Of a stretch of 64,000 nucleotides of DNA, positions 51,601 to 63,722 are shown in pieces. Within the stretch, counting starts at the first letter, position 1. Every line of letters starts with the position of its first letter. A model generated the notes under the pieces. The model was not told where the DNA came from. It saw only the letters and a list, made by a program, of their open reading frames with translations, and did not search any database. This DNA comes from Brachionus manjavacas (taxonomy: Eukaryota; Rotifera; Eurotatoria; Ploima; Brachionidae). The translations under genes and the position numbers were made by a program. Location: contig JAHQIY010000006.1 in the NCBI GenBank assembly GCA_019054805.1, positions 5,518,001-5,582,000 on the forward strand, in the 5' to 3' direction.

Positions 51601-54600
51601 ATTCATAAAATAAAATATGAAATTTTGATTATTTTTAAACAAAACTAAAGAATAATTAAGAAAATATAGTATTAAGTACTTAAAATTTTAGTTTTACCTC
51701 AAAATATTTGTGTTTGTTAAAATTTAAAAGAAGTCTTTTTTTTTAAGAATAAATTTTATTTTTTGATAATCGGAAGCAAATTTTGAATTCTCAGTAGAAT
51801 TCTCAGTAAATCAATTTTTTGGAAATTTTTAATCTTAATTTTTTTTAAAAAATTCTACTTGCCCACTTTGTTTTCTGGCCCGAAAATGTCTAACTTTGCA
51901 ACTCAATTTTAAGACTTTGCATAGGCAATCTCAAACTTAATCACTTCAAAACTATCCTAAATGGACTTCTAAAAAATTAATGAGACTCATTTTCTAGGTT
52001 TTTCTTATTGTTCTAAATTTTTTAATAATCGACTAAAATGTGTTTTATTCAATTATCTAAAAATGCTTTTTTTATATTTTTGTATTTTTTTATCCGCACT
52101 TAATAATTAAATTTTTTATCTTTATTCCCTTTTTTTGGAAATTTTAAATTTATTTTAAATCTAATTTTAAATTATGCTAAATTCACGATATTAACCATAC
52201 TTTACGTATCCTAATCTAAAAACGGTTTTTATCGTTAAATAGGGATTACTATCGTAAATTTCCGATAATTATTATAAAATTCAGTGAAAAAAAAATCCAA
52301 ATTTTTTTTCCTAAATAAATTTGGTTAATTTTTTTCGGTAAACCAAAGTTAATCGAAAAAAATTAACAATAACAAAATGAAAATGAAGATTTAAAGTCAT
52401 TGACTTGACTTGAGACTAGTGACTTAAATAGCAACTCTGATATAGATAAATGAAATATTTATTGGTACTTTATTTTTTAATTATCAGCATAATATCTAAA
52501 TTTTCTGACATTGGATTTCTTGAAATTCAAAAAAAAGCGTCGACTAATTCCTGGTCATTTTTGGGTTTTTTTAAAAGTTAAACAATTTTCATTTCGTTCC
52601 ACATCATCAGATTTATCATTTGAAACTAAAATTTGGAATTTTAAATTATTCAAATTTTTGCCAATTTATGAAATTTTTCATTTATTATTTTATGCTATTT
52701 TTTATTTTATGTATTACATTTTCTGTATAAATTCTAACTAAGGTTTATTCAAAATTAATCTTTCAATTCTTCTGCTAAAATTGTAATTGAAAGTAATGAT
52801 GACTGGTGATACCACTAAATTCCATTTGTTGTCTTTTGATATCACTGTGTTTTTTTTTGTAAATTTAAATTTCATAAATTGTAAAAAAAATTGATATTAG
52901 AATAAAAAATAATTATCTGGTCCAAACTTAGCACTTTCATATTTTTTTAACTCTTACCAATAGCAATTCTTTGCTTTTGTCCACCAGAAAGCTGACCTCC
53001 TCTCTCGCCAACTTTAGCGTCGTATGTATCACTATTTTTTACTATAAAACCATGGGCATTTGCATCTTTGGCTGCACGCTCAATATCACCATCAGTGGCA
53101 TCTAAACGACCAAGGCGAATATTATCTTTGATAGACTTAGAAAATAAAGAGGGCTCTTGTGAAACCATGGCCATTTGGTCTCTCAACCAATTTAGATTAA
53201 ATTTCTCAATGCTGTGACCATCAATTTTAATTCGGCCTGAATTTACTGAATAAAACCTTTGTAAAAGTGCAAATATGGTTGATTTACCTCCTCCACTGGA
53301 CCCTACGATTGCAACAGTTTTTCCTGCTGGAATTCTAAAATTTAATCTATTTAGAATATTCATTTCTTTTCGTTGTGGATAACTGAATACAACGTTTTCA
53401 AATTCAATTTCTCCTTTTAATTCATCTAATTTAATTGCACTTTTTTCATCAGGAGAATGAATCGAAGATTTGCTATTTAAAATTTGAAAAACTTTATTGG
53501 AAGCAGTCTTAGCTTCGGATAATTCCTTTAAGAATGGCAAAGCTTGACTAATGGCGAAAGTGGTAACAAACAGAGAGAAAAAAGACTGAATGATATTCCC
53601 AGGTAAGAATTTATCGCATTCATATCGAATCAAATAGACACCATAGAAAATTCCAATCCCAAAAAGAATGTTGGTTAGCATCACTATCAATCCATTGAAA
53701 ATTCCGAATATGAGGCCTTTTTTTTTGGCACTTCTTTCCTCTGAGAGCAAAGCTGCTTGATAGTTTTTAAGCTGATTCTTTTGCATTCTCAGAGAAAAAA
53801 CTGTTCGAATTGAACTCAAAGTTTCATTGGCAATTTTTCCCGCTGTTTCATATGACTTTAATTCTTTTAGAGTAAATTTTTTGGTAAAAATGCTCATTAA
53901 GATTGACAAGATGATTATAAATGGAATGACTGATAGATAAATTATAGTGAATTTCCATGCTTGAAACATTGAAAAAATAAAACAACCAACTCCTCTACAC
54001 ATTAAGTTTATAAAATCAGCAAATCTAAAACCAATTACCAATTTTATACTTTCCACATTGCTTAAAAAAGTAAAATTAATTTTAAAAAAATTTAATAAAA
54101 AATTTTACTTGATCATAGCTGAGTTTAAATCAGATGATGATTTATTGTCAAAAAAAGATACATCTTGACTTATTAATGAATTGAATAGTTCTTGTCTGGT
54201 AAAAAAGATAAAACTTTAAAGCACTTAAAACAATCATATTTTACCTCATTTTTTTAATTTGTCTTTGACAAGAAATGTTCCAACAAATATGATATAGATA
54301 GCTGAAAATAAGAGACAATGACCCAAAAATCAAATAATAATTAATTGATTCTTGAATTATTAAATCATTTGACTTGTTGGCTATATTCGGTTCCAAACTT
54401 AAAATGGATTTGAAAATCAAATATTTCAAATTATTCAGATTGCTTACCATATAATTTCACTATCTAATAAAATTTTAGTTATATTTTTTCAAATTTAAAA
54501 AAAAAAAATTACCATTTTTTATCTGAGATTTCTTGGTTTGGTTTCTTCGATGGTCGATTTCCAAGAGAACGCTGACAACTTCATCGTATACTAAGAATAA

Positions 54601-54802
54601 TAGAGGATACAATCCAGCACCAGCTATGGCAGCAACAGTTCCAAAAGCAATTAGAAACCAATCCATTAATGATGCAAAATGGAACTTTAATTTATTGATA
54701 ATTACAAAATATAGAACTGTTATCATCATTGGAAATAAAATATACAAGCTTAAATAATGAAATTTTTTCGCTCTTGAAATGAGGCTTTTCTTCTTTTTCC
54801 AT
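48641..54802 (-). CDS. Full ABC transporter, subfamily B (P-glycoprotein/MDR type)
   Basis: Twelve exons join in phase: 54802-54746, 54684-54513, 54463-54448, 54397-54245, 54195-54109, 54060-52958, 51057-49316, 49267-49196, 49140-49071, 49019-48961, 48908-48829 and 48779-48641. The protein is 1249 residues with TMD1-NBD1-TMD2-NBD2 order (vertebrate MDR1 is 1280). NBD1 has Walker [10 protein letters not shown] (415-423), Q-loop Q463, LSGGQ (519-523), DEATSALD with E544 and switch H575. NBD2 has GPSGCGKST (1040-1048), Q1088, the altered signature FSGGE (1147-1151), E1172 and H1203. An acidic then basic linker (about 620-665) joins the halves. It would act as an ATP-driven exporter of lipophilic compounds at the plasma membrane. 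Most introns are 46-62 bp; one of 1.9 kb separates the NBD1 signature from Walker B. Substrate is unknown. Confidence 0.92.
51058..52957 (-). other. 1.9-kb intron of the ABC transporter
   Basis: The donor ATTG|GTAAGA and acceptor TTTTAAG|CC join the NBD1 sequence RIAI to ARALIRNP in phase 1. The interior is AT-rich. An open plus-strand frame at 52511-52741 has no recognisable feature. A GC-richer patch lies at about 51190-51245. Confidence 0.75.
54448..54463 (-). other. 16-nt micro-exon of the ABC transporter
   Basis: Flanked by TTATTAG acceptor and TG|GTAAGC donor, with 49-bp and 50-bp introns on either side. Including it is the only way I found to carry phase 1 from exon 2 into the next exon, which needs phase 2. 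Confidence 0.65.
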
Positions 54803-55713
54803 ATTGTAGTGACTAAGAAACTCTTTATTTTTAAATTTATTAAAGAAATATATTTGTGAATAATTTTAAATAAAATTTGATTTCAATTTAATATTTTTAA
54901 TAAAAGTCAACCTTAGCTTTTTGCAGACTTTAAAAAAATTTAATTCTAAACTTTTTTTTTAATTTCATTAATAGAGGTTAATCGCTAATTCAGGGATCTA
55001 GATGATACAATTATATAAACTTATATTCCGTTATATTACTGTGAGAGTATTTGATAAATGCTTATTTATAGACTATTTTGTGACATTCATTTGATTTTTT
55101 TTCATAAAAAATTCTAGATATATCATAGAATGGCTCGTTGAAATCTTGTATTTTTCATTCCCGACAACAAACCCAGACATGCTAATATTTTAATGTTTCT
55201 TTTCATGTTTCTTATACTAAAAAAAATTAATATCATAAATCTCACTTGAGCAATTAAATTTATTCGCAGAAGAAATTTCAATAAATACATTTAAAAAAAA
55301 TAATTGCCAAAACAAAATAAATGACTTGGAAAATAAGCGAAGATTCAAAATTATTAAAAACCAGAAAATATGAATACTGAATAGACAACCTTGGAATTCG
55401 ATCAAGAATTAAACAAAATATTTGATTAAAATCTTTAAATTATCGTTTGGCATTTTTTAGAGAAAAAATTTATAAAAGTTTGAAACTTGAATAATCAAAA
55501 AAATTTTAAACAATTTTAGAAATGCTTAAGTAAAGAAGAGACAATATAATGGTAATTTCCTTGACTCAGATAAGTGATTATGAACATTTATAATGATTTA
55601 AATCTCATAAAATTTTATAAATTTTTATCAAGGTTAATTGCTCCTATACAAATGACTCATTGTACCAACTGATATGACATTAACTTATTTAAAAATTATT
55701 AAAAATTCTGTTT
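54803..55713. other. Upstream region of the ABC transporter
   Basis: AT-rich; no gene or repeat recognised. The promoter of the minus-strand transporter presumably lies in its first few hundred bases. Confidence 0.4.
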
Positions 55714-56645
55714 TTAAGCTGAATTTATTTGATATAATATGAAAGTGAGACTAGAATCTGATATGAAAATCAGATGAAGAACTATAGTTGTTTCATGAGG
55801 CGCCAATTGCTGAAATCTGAATTTGTCAAACTTGTCTTTGAATGCATTTGTTGATGTTGCAGAAACGACAGTGTCCGGGAGCTCGTTCCATGAGGATGCT
55901 ACTCTGTTCGTGAAGAAGTTTTCTCTTGGCTTTGACAAGCAGAGTTGCTTCCTGAGTTTTGGTTTTTTACGTAGATTCATCGATGAGTGATTGATTTTTG
56001 GAGTTTGGCTTGAATCTGCGCAGGCATGCAGGTGAACAATGCTCTGCTCACTAACAATTTTGAAAAGTTGGATTGCATCACCTCTTTTCCTTCTACTTTC
56101 AAGCGTAGAGATGCCAATTTTTTCTAATCTTGAGAGATAATTGAGATTTCTGAGACCATGCACTAGTTTGATAGCTCTACGTTGGACTTTTTCCAGCCTT
56201 TTAATGACTTTCATTTGCAAAGGATTCCAAGCTGCTGTACAGTATTCAAGATGCGGTCTCAAACGCAGTGAAGAATCTTCTAAAGTTGTCCGTTTTCCAA
56301 AATTTAAAGGCATTTTTGAGTTGAGCAAGGACTCCATTGGCCGTCTGGACTGTCTTGTCTATCTGCTCAATCCATTTGAGCTTATTATTTATCATGATAC
56401 CTAAATCTGTTTCCACGGACGACTGTTCTAACACATGACTGTGTGAAGCATCTTTTTTCATCGTGAAAGGTGTTTGGGGGTTGCATGTTTGGAGCCAAAT
56501 CGCATAATTTTACATTTCTTTTGGTTAAACTTCAAATGCCAAGTGTCAGTCCAGTAAACTATTTTGTCAATATCTTTTAGAACAACAAGTTTTAGGTCAA
56601 ACGAATTACGTATTGTGGAGATAAGTTTACTATCGTCAGCAAAAA
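55714..56645 (-). pseudogene. 5'-truncated LINE: reverse-transcriptase C-terminal region
   Basis: Read on the minus strand from about 56645, the copy starts at the catalytic box LFADDSKLIS, here with an intact DD pair. It continues through WHLKFNQKKCKIMRFGSKH, one stop, SSVETDLGIMINNKLKW and, after a frameshift near 56260, LRPHLEYCTAAWNPLQMKVI and RLEKVQRRAIKLV. It ends with FFTNRVASSWNELPDTVVSA. This order is typical of CR1-like non-LTR retrotransposons. It is the best preserved LINE in the window (one stop, one shift), so it is probably the youngest. It is truncated just upstream of the FADD box, as expected from incomplete reverse transcription. Confidence 0.85.
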
Positions 56646-57419
56646 GTTTACAGAATTTTTCAGAATTTTATTTCAGAATTGTTTCTTTACAGTTTATTTA
56701 GGAATATTTATTTGATTTTTTAATAATAATCAAAGATTATGTTTAAAAATCAATCATCTTAACTATAAAATAATTATCAACTTTTTATTCTATTAAGTCA
56801 GTTTAAAAAATGTTGATGTACATAGAAAATTTTCAGATTGCTTCCAAATGACATCGAAAGTGAAAAAATTTAATTAAATAAATATAGAAATTATCTTTTA
56901 AAACAATTTTAAAGCATTTTTTTAATAAATAATGAAAATTTTTTGGAATTGAAATAGAAATTTAACTTAAATCGATTGATCTTAATTTTTCTTGATTTAT
57001 CTGCCTTAACTATTTGCAATCAACATAGATCTTGGTGTAATTTAAATTTTACTTTATACCATTGCCAACAGTCTGTGTCTTATATGGGCAAATTGAAGTT
57101 CATGATAAAATGTAAAATTCAAATCAAAATTTTTGGGTTTATGTTTAAAAAAAAAGGTATTTTTTATCAATTTTTTAATAATAAATGGCTTAAATTTATT
57201 ACACATGATTTTTTTAATCTTTGACTAGGAAGAAAATAGAACGAATTTTTATCTAAATTAAAGATAAAATTTTAAATCAATATTAATTTTGTTCCGCTGT
57301 ATTGATTAAAATATGGTTTAGAGCACTTGTTTGTAGGCATAATTTGGATAGCTTAATTTCGATTTTAAATTTGTCTTTAAAGTTTCCAAATAAAGATTTT
57401 AAAAGAATCAATTAAAAAT
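56646..57419. other. AT-rich spacer
   Basis: No supported feature. An open frame at 56976-57224 has no recognisable motif. Confidence 0.4.
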
Positions 57420-57720
57420 CAACTAGAATAAGTAGTATTAATAGTAGTTTACACTGTAGCTTAAAGTTTATCCAAGCATAGCCTTAAAGAGTTGTAGCAC
57501 TCGCTTCTTTTTGTTTCGCCATCCAAACATCAAGCTTCGCTTAGAAACTTTTCAGATTCGTTGCATTTACCATATTTTTCGGGAGTTAATTCTATTCATT
57601 CACGACTCTATTTGTATCTATTTCTCCTCAATTCATATCTTTGGTAAACAAATTTTGTATTAAGAATGTACCTAATTGTAATTGATTGCTTTATTAAATT
57701 CAATTTGTTCTTTTGAATTA
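57420..57720 (-). pseudogene. Decayed LINE 3' end
   Basis: On the minus strand, frames give RYELRRNRYK, then NRVVNE and, after frame changes, MVNATNLKSF and AKLDVWMAKQKEASATTL. These correspond to the NRV-W-LP-VV-A-S-N-FK segment that ends the RT proteins at 17.6-17.8 kb and 55.7-56.3 kb. An ATT/ACT-rich stretch at 57425-57455 resembles the 3' tail of the 17 kb copy. Several stops. Confidence 0.6.
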
Positions 57721-58560
57721 GATCACCTCATAATGTTTTTGTACTCAAGTTAGTTAAATCTAGCGCTTAAAAACTTTATTGTGTAACTCTCTAGCGGTCT
57801 TTAGGATATTTACACGATTTTCATCGACCTACAGCTGGATTAAAATTGGTGGAGGACGATTTTTATTTTAATCACTCAATAAAACCATGATCGTTGGCTT
57901 TTTGGCTCTCTTTTGTCTCTTTGGAGCTAAATAAAACACCAAAGACTTTTAAATTTTACTTTCTTCTCTCTTTCTTTTTCTGCCCACTAAAAACCGAGTA
58001 CAGCACCCCAATTTGTTGCGTTTGACGCTCTAACTTTTTACCCTCGATTTTTAGCAACCGTTACCCAGCTGGAAAGTAACGATTCTTTGTTTTGTGGCTG
58101 TTCCGATTCAGTAGAAATCTTTTTAGATTTTTCTCTCTTCTCTCAATTCTTTTTTTAGTTCTTTGGAAGTGAGTTCAGTTATCCTAGACGAAAATAGTCG
58201 AGTTGTTACATTTACATTTTTATCCTTGACTAGTTGGGTTGAGTTGATTCTACAGTTTTTCCATTTTACTGGTTCACGTTCGAATAATTTTCTCTTGTTA
58301 TTCGAATCTCAGTTGAAGAGTCAATATTTTTGAGGATGCGTTTCTAATAAGAATTATTTAGGATTTATTTTCAACACTTCAGGTGACTTATCAATCTCGT
58401 CAATGCTTCTACCCTTTTTCGGTCTAGATTGGTCCTGCGTAAGTGGGCACGATTGAGAAGTAACTGGAGTTGAAATCTCTTCAGGACCATTGTTCTTATC
58501 TTATAGAGACCCTAATTCATCGACCTTGTTCTTAAATCTAAAACAGGTCTTAATGCAGTG
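57721..58560 (-). pseudogene. Possible decayed LINE 5' region (ORF1-like)
   Basis: This block is GC-richer than its surroundings. On the minus strand, broken frames read STPVTSQSCPLTQDQSRPKK followed by GRSIDEIDKSPEVLKINP, then SEQPQNKESLLSSWVTVAKN, and a final piece with VDENRVNILKTARELHNKVF. The composition (Ser/Pro/Lys-rich, then a helical basic part) resembles ORF1 proteins of non-LTR elements. It lies directly upstream, in the same orientation, of the LINE 3' fragment. With that fragment it could be one element whose RT was deleted. I do not recognise a specific family. Confidence 0.35.
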
Positions 58561-61500
58561 AAAAATCCAAAAATTAAAAATAATTAACTTTCTCCAAGAG
58601 AAGAACAATAAGAATTAAGAGTAAAAATGTATAAAAATGAAAGAAATTATAATTTAAAAATGATACTGCTTCGGTTCAATAAGCTGTTGTAACAAGGTTC
58701 TATATTTTTTTAATCTTTAACTGTTGAGACAAAGCTTAAAAGAGTCAGAGACACCATCACGAAAGTTTAAATACCACTTCATTTCTACTTTTAATCCATC
58801 TATCCTCTCAATTAGTTAATATAAGTTCATTATAAATAAATACATAGTCCTAACTTTTTAAGGTCAGTTTCAAATGAGATGGTAGAATATTGGTTGTTAG
58901 TTGATGCGTGAGTACAAAGTGAATTAAAGATACCGTAGGCAAGTGTATTGAATTTAAGCGTACCAATACATGACAATTTGAGTAAAAATATAATTGATCA
59001 AATTTGAAGATTTTGAGAGCTTTGAGAATGCAAGACATGTGCTAATGCCATTTTAAATTTATCTTTTATTCCATTAAAGTATTTTAATTTATATTTAAAA
59101 ATAAAAGGCATTCTGAGTTAAGAGTGATAACTTCTACCGTAAATAAATTGAGATAAGTAGAACGTTCCATAAATAGGAGGATAAAAGAGAATTTTAAATT
59201 TAAAAAAGCAGCATTATTTTTTTGAAACTCTCATTTATTTTTAAAGCATTATTTTTTAAAGAAAAATTATTTTAATTTAAAAAAAACTTTTTTTTCTAAT
59301 TGATTTTTAATTGATTCTTCTAAAATCTTTATTTGTAAATTTTGCAGACAGATTTAAAATCCACATTAAAAAGATATTTTAATATTAATAATATTAGCTA
59401 AAATATATTCTTTGATAAAAAATTCAATTTTTTATTGCAAAATTTCAAGATATTGATTAAGATTTTATTTTACTTCAAATAAAAATTCATGTAATTTTCT
59501 TCCTAATTAAAAATTAAACAAATCGTGTTTAATAAATTTAAGCCATTTATTATTAAAAAATTGATAAAAAATACCTTTTTTTTAAGCTTAAAGCTAAAAA
59601 TTTTTATTTGAAATTTAAATTTTATCATGAAATTCAATCTGTCAAATATTTTTTTATTTGAATAAAAGTATGGAAAATTTTCTCAAATTTTTTGAATTTC
59701 AAAATTTTTTCGTGTACAAACAGTAATTTTACTTTAAATTACGAAATATTACAAATTCATTTTATTCGAATAAAAGCAAATTTATGAAATTTTTCACTAG
59801 GTATGCATTAAATAAATTTTTAAAATCAGCAGAATGAACCAGAACTCGAGTCGATTTCAGAACTTTTCTTTGTATAGAATGTTCTAAATAAGATTTATTT
59901 TAAACTAATTCTTCAATTCTTCTGCTTAATTATCAACTTAAATTATTTCAAGGGATGATATGATGATTTATGATAACTTCCTATACAGTATTTTAACAAG
60001 GATCTTAAAGATCAAGAGAAATGGACTTAATGTTTTAAATTTTTTCATTAATTTTTGTAACAAAAAATATGCCTAAAGCACAAATTCTCTTTAATTATAT
60101 CGCATTAATTGTATCTAATGCCTCAAAATAAAAAACAATAATGTCAGATTGATTTGAGTCCGTAATTGTGAAATTCCTCAAAATAAATATACTCATTGTT
60201 CATAGTATATCCAAGTGTAAGCATTTGGCTTCAAATTCCATTTGTTTTTCAGTACAGATCTGGTTTAATTTATTTACACTTCGACAAGAACTTCTATAAA
60301 AATAACCATAATTGCAGAATATTCTATCTTTGGGGTGAAGCTATAAGACCTATATCAATTTCATTAAAATTTTCAATGAAGTTGTCAATCTGAATAAGTA
60401 ATTTTTTTATTTTTAATATTTTAAATATTAAGTAATTAATAACATACATTATTATTCTTATTTACATGCTAAATTACATAAAATAATTGCCCATTTAATA
60501 TTCGTATTGACAAAACTACTCAATTTTCCTTTAAATCAAATGAAAACTTATTTCTAATTTTTGAATCTATTTAATAAAATTTTAATAACAACTTTTCTTA
60601 AATAATTTAACGAAAAACAATCATTTATCTAAAAAGTACTTTTGTAAAAGTTTTCTGAGAAAAAATTAAAACTTTAGAGAATATTAATTAAGAGAAAAAT
60701 TAAATGGATTTATTGAATATCTAATTAGTCATTAAATATTTAAAAGTGTGTAGAATTTAAGAAACTTCTTAGTTAAATTGCAATTAAATTAAAAAAAAAT
60801 AAACATCGCTCTTCCTTTTTGTATTCTACAAATAAATTTTAAACCCTATTTACTTTTTCATTTTCCCTGTTTGATCTGTTTAAATTTTCCTTATATCCCA
60901 ATCAAATTTATAAAATTAAATTAAATAACATTATATTTTATCAAGAGTTTTTTAATTGAACATTACAACTAAAAATATTCTAATTTTAGATTAGTTATTT
61001 AACCATTATAAATTTAAATAATTATCTTAAATTTTTTGAACACATTTCGACTAAAATATTGTTTTTATTCTAAAAATATTTATTAGAATTAATATAGAGC
61101 CAATTTAATTATCAATTTTCTTTAGATTACCTTGCAAAAGAAGGGCGTTCGCCTTTCAAACAGCTGACCAAATGATCATTTATAAGATAAATAAACTTCA
61201 ATAAAATGATGACAAAAAAGTTTAAAATTTTTATTTAACAAAAACAAAATGAGATATAATAAAATATTATTATTTTATATGACTTCAAATCATTTTCAAC
61301 TAGGGTAGTTAAAACGTCATTTATTTCATTAAAACCTTTTGCGATGTTTAACTCATGATCAAAAATATTGAATCCTTTAAAATTTTTTATTATCATTGAG
61401 AAATTTTTCAAGGCTTACCTTTTTTGCAAATTTTGGAAATTTTTCACAATATTAACTTATTATAATTTAGTTATTTTTGATTACATGCCGGTTTTAATCA

Positions 61501-62832
61501 ATTATCGCTTAACATCTTTAAAAATAAAAAATTGAACCTTTAAAAAAACAAATGGAATTTTTTTTCAATCTTAAAATTTTGACTTTTTTTTGTTTAAAAC
61601 TGTGTATCAATTTAATTATGTCATTTAAATTCATATCAAAAGAAAAATAAATAAATTTGAGCTAAAAATAGCTTTAGAATTAAAATTAAAAAATATTGAA
61701 GTATTTAAACATAGTAGCATGTTTGATTGATTTTTCTGCTTTTAATTTTATGGGAAATTATTATTTGTAATTAAATTAATCCTTAAATCAGGATCAATGT
61801 TTCCTCTAAACACCTCTCGATAATAAAGGAATTATTCTTTAAATTAATAAAAAAAAGTATTGATTTTATCATTAAATTTTTTTTCTTATCAAAATTTTGT
61901 CCATTTTTAAAATAAATTTAAAATAAAAGGAAGAAAATTTCATCAATTTGAGAGATAAATTTTCCAGCTCAATTAACTGCAATAATTTCACAGTGTAAAA
62001 AACAAGAATAATAAACAAGAAGACAATTGCATGGTTTTGATTTTATCACTAATTAATTAAGTTAAGATATTTGTGTTGTTAGAGATAAGCATATTAATAG
62101 AAAAAAATCAATGATCAGATTAATTTGGGCAAAATTTGTCACTAAACACCTTTGGAGAGTCTCAATTAGCAAAAGAATGTGCAGAGTAGAAGAGCTCAAC
62201 TCCAGAGGGTGTATTTTCGTAGGAACGAAATAAAACAAAGCAAAAAGCTAGAAAGCAATGAGCAAAATTTGTTTTAATTATCAACCAATTTTAATGTAAT
62301 TAAATTTAATTAAAATATTTCGTCTATAAGCTATACGAAAAACATAAAAATGATTGAAAACATAGACAATTAATTCTGTGTGTTAATTCAGAGAAGATTG
62401 GAATTTAAAAATTACAAATTTTTTTGTAAGCAAAAATGTCAATCAATACTGATAATTTGGGCCGATGATTGACTATTGGCAAAATGCAAGGAATCCCTCC
62501 TAACCTCACAAAATTAAAAATAAATTGTCAACAACAAAAAAGTGATCACAAATAAAGAGAATAGAAGAAAAGAAAAATTTTGCATCCAATCGATTGCAAA
62601 CAATAGAAGCAAAAGTTTATTAATTATCAATTATCATGACAAATATTGATTTATAGGACATAAAAAGCGAACGAAAAATCAACAAACTAAATAGCATATT
62701 GCGTGAGTAGATACACTTAGGAGGCATAGATCAAAATTGAAAAATCCGAGCCTTGATTATTCCAAATCGATTTATTAATTTAATTAAAACTATTTTTTAT
62801 TATTCTTTTCCTTAAAAAAAAAAACAAAAAAA
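58561..62832. other. Gene-free AT-rich spacer
   Basis: No supported gene. Open frames at 58850-59038 (minus) and 60196-60393 (plus) have no recognisable features. Confidence 0.4.
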
Positions 62833-63015
62833 TTGCTCAAGTTCCGATGTCATTTTATCAGCCATATATTACGACAAGCGTTTAAAACGCAAGCCGACAT
62901 TCGTTCAAGACACGAACGGGCTCTAAAAACTATTAAGCATGAAATTCTAGTCTTCCTGCTGATAATGACTATTTGGGATGCAGTGCGACAAAACAAGCTT
63001 GAACAAATTAATTAA
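62833..63015 (+). other. Unidentified open frame of higher GC
   Basis: The 60-residue frame contains ISHILRQAFKTQADIRSRHE and a hydrophobic stretch ILVFLLIMTIW. GC content is clearly above background. No family is recognised and no splice partner found. It may be an exon of a gene continuing beyond the window, or chance. Confidence 0.2.
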
Positions 63016-63181
63016 GACCGAACAGGTAAATCGAAAAACAGTTAGAACTAAATTGGATATTTAGCAGAGAAATCAGCCAACAAAAATTAATCGAAATTTT
63101 TTCTTCTTAATCAAAATTTTTATTTTGTTGTTTGTTTCAGTGTTCAGAAATTTGATCCCTAATTAAGTTTTTTCATTCTTT

Positions 63182-63200
63182 TTCATTCATTCATTCATTT
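63182..63200. repeat. (TCAT)n short tandem repeat
   Basis: Four to five TCAT units. Confidence 0.7.
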
Positions 63201-63465
63201 TGTGTTTTAATAGAGTGCCATAATCCATGCCAAAATCCAATCAAATTTTATACACTTTGTCATTTATTCTGGAAGTAATTGCCTTTTTCTTCTCACATAT
63301 GAGTCTAATGGAAATTTATTTTTATTGTGTTTTTAGTTTGGTGCATCGGCATCGCCTTTGAATAGATTTTAGATTTTAGAACATTTTTCTAGGCGATTTG
63401 GATAGAATAGTAGAGAATCTGTCGGTGGATTTGCTTTAACAGCATTTTATCTGATATGTCAATAG

Positions 63466-63484
63466 CTGTGTGTGTGTGTGGTGT
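63466..63484. repeat. (TG)n microsatellite
   Basis: About seven TG units, slightly interrupted at the right end. Confidence 0.8.
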
Positions 63485-63563
63485 ATTGGATTCAAACGAG
63501 CCAAGCGAACACAAACATATCGTTTGTTATCTTTTTTCTTTCTCTTTTCTTTAGTTGAATAAA

Positions 63564-63722
63564 TGAACTATCTTAATATCAGCGATTTAACAGGTCTCTA
63601 TTCAAATAGAATTTTGTCAACTTTCAATCAGGCCTCGACTCCGGCTTCTCTACTTATCCGATAAGACCAAATTACGCATCACAATATTTATACGGATTCA
63701 AACACTTGGGCGGATTTAATTA
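63564..63722 (+). other. Possible first coding exon of a gene at the right edge
   Basis: A pyrimidine-rich acceptor-like TTTCTTTAG ends at about 63554 and is followed by ATG at 63565. The frame reads MNYLNISDLTG and soon stops. If a 35-nt piece bounded by GT and AG (about 63593-63627) is skipped, the frame continues as LDSGFSTYPIRPNYASQYLY and stops at 63722. GC content rises here. It may be the start of a gene continuing to the right, but 35 nt is shorter than any other intron in the window. Confidence 0.25.

Noticed and set aside
52511-52741. Plus-strand open frame inside the ABC transporter intron
   Set aside because: AT-rich, repetitive Phe/Lys composition and no motif; likely chance.
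54241-54450. Open frame starting [13 protein letters not shown] as a separate protein
   Set aside because: Its second half is a transporter exon; the first part is the 50-nt intron after the micro-exon read through.
60196-60393. Frame containing GT...TTTTTCAG splice-like signals (36 nt)
   Set aside because: The putative intron is shorter than any supported one and neither side resembles a known protein.
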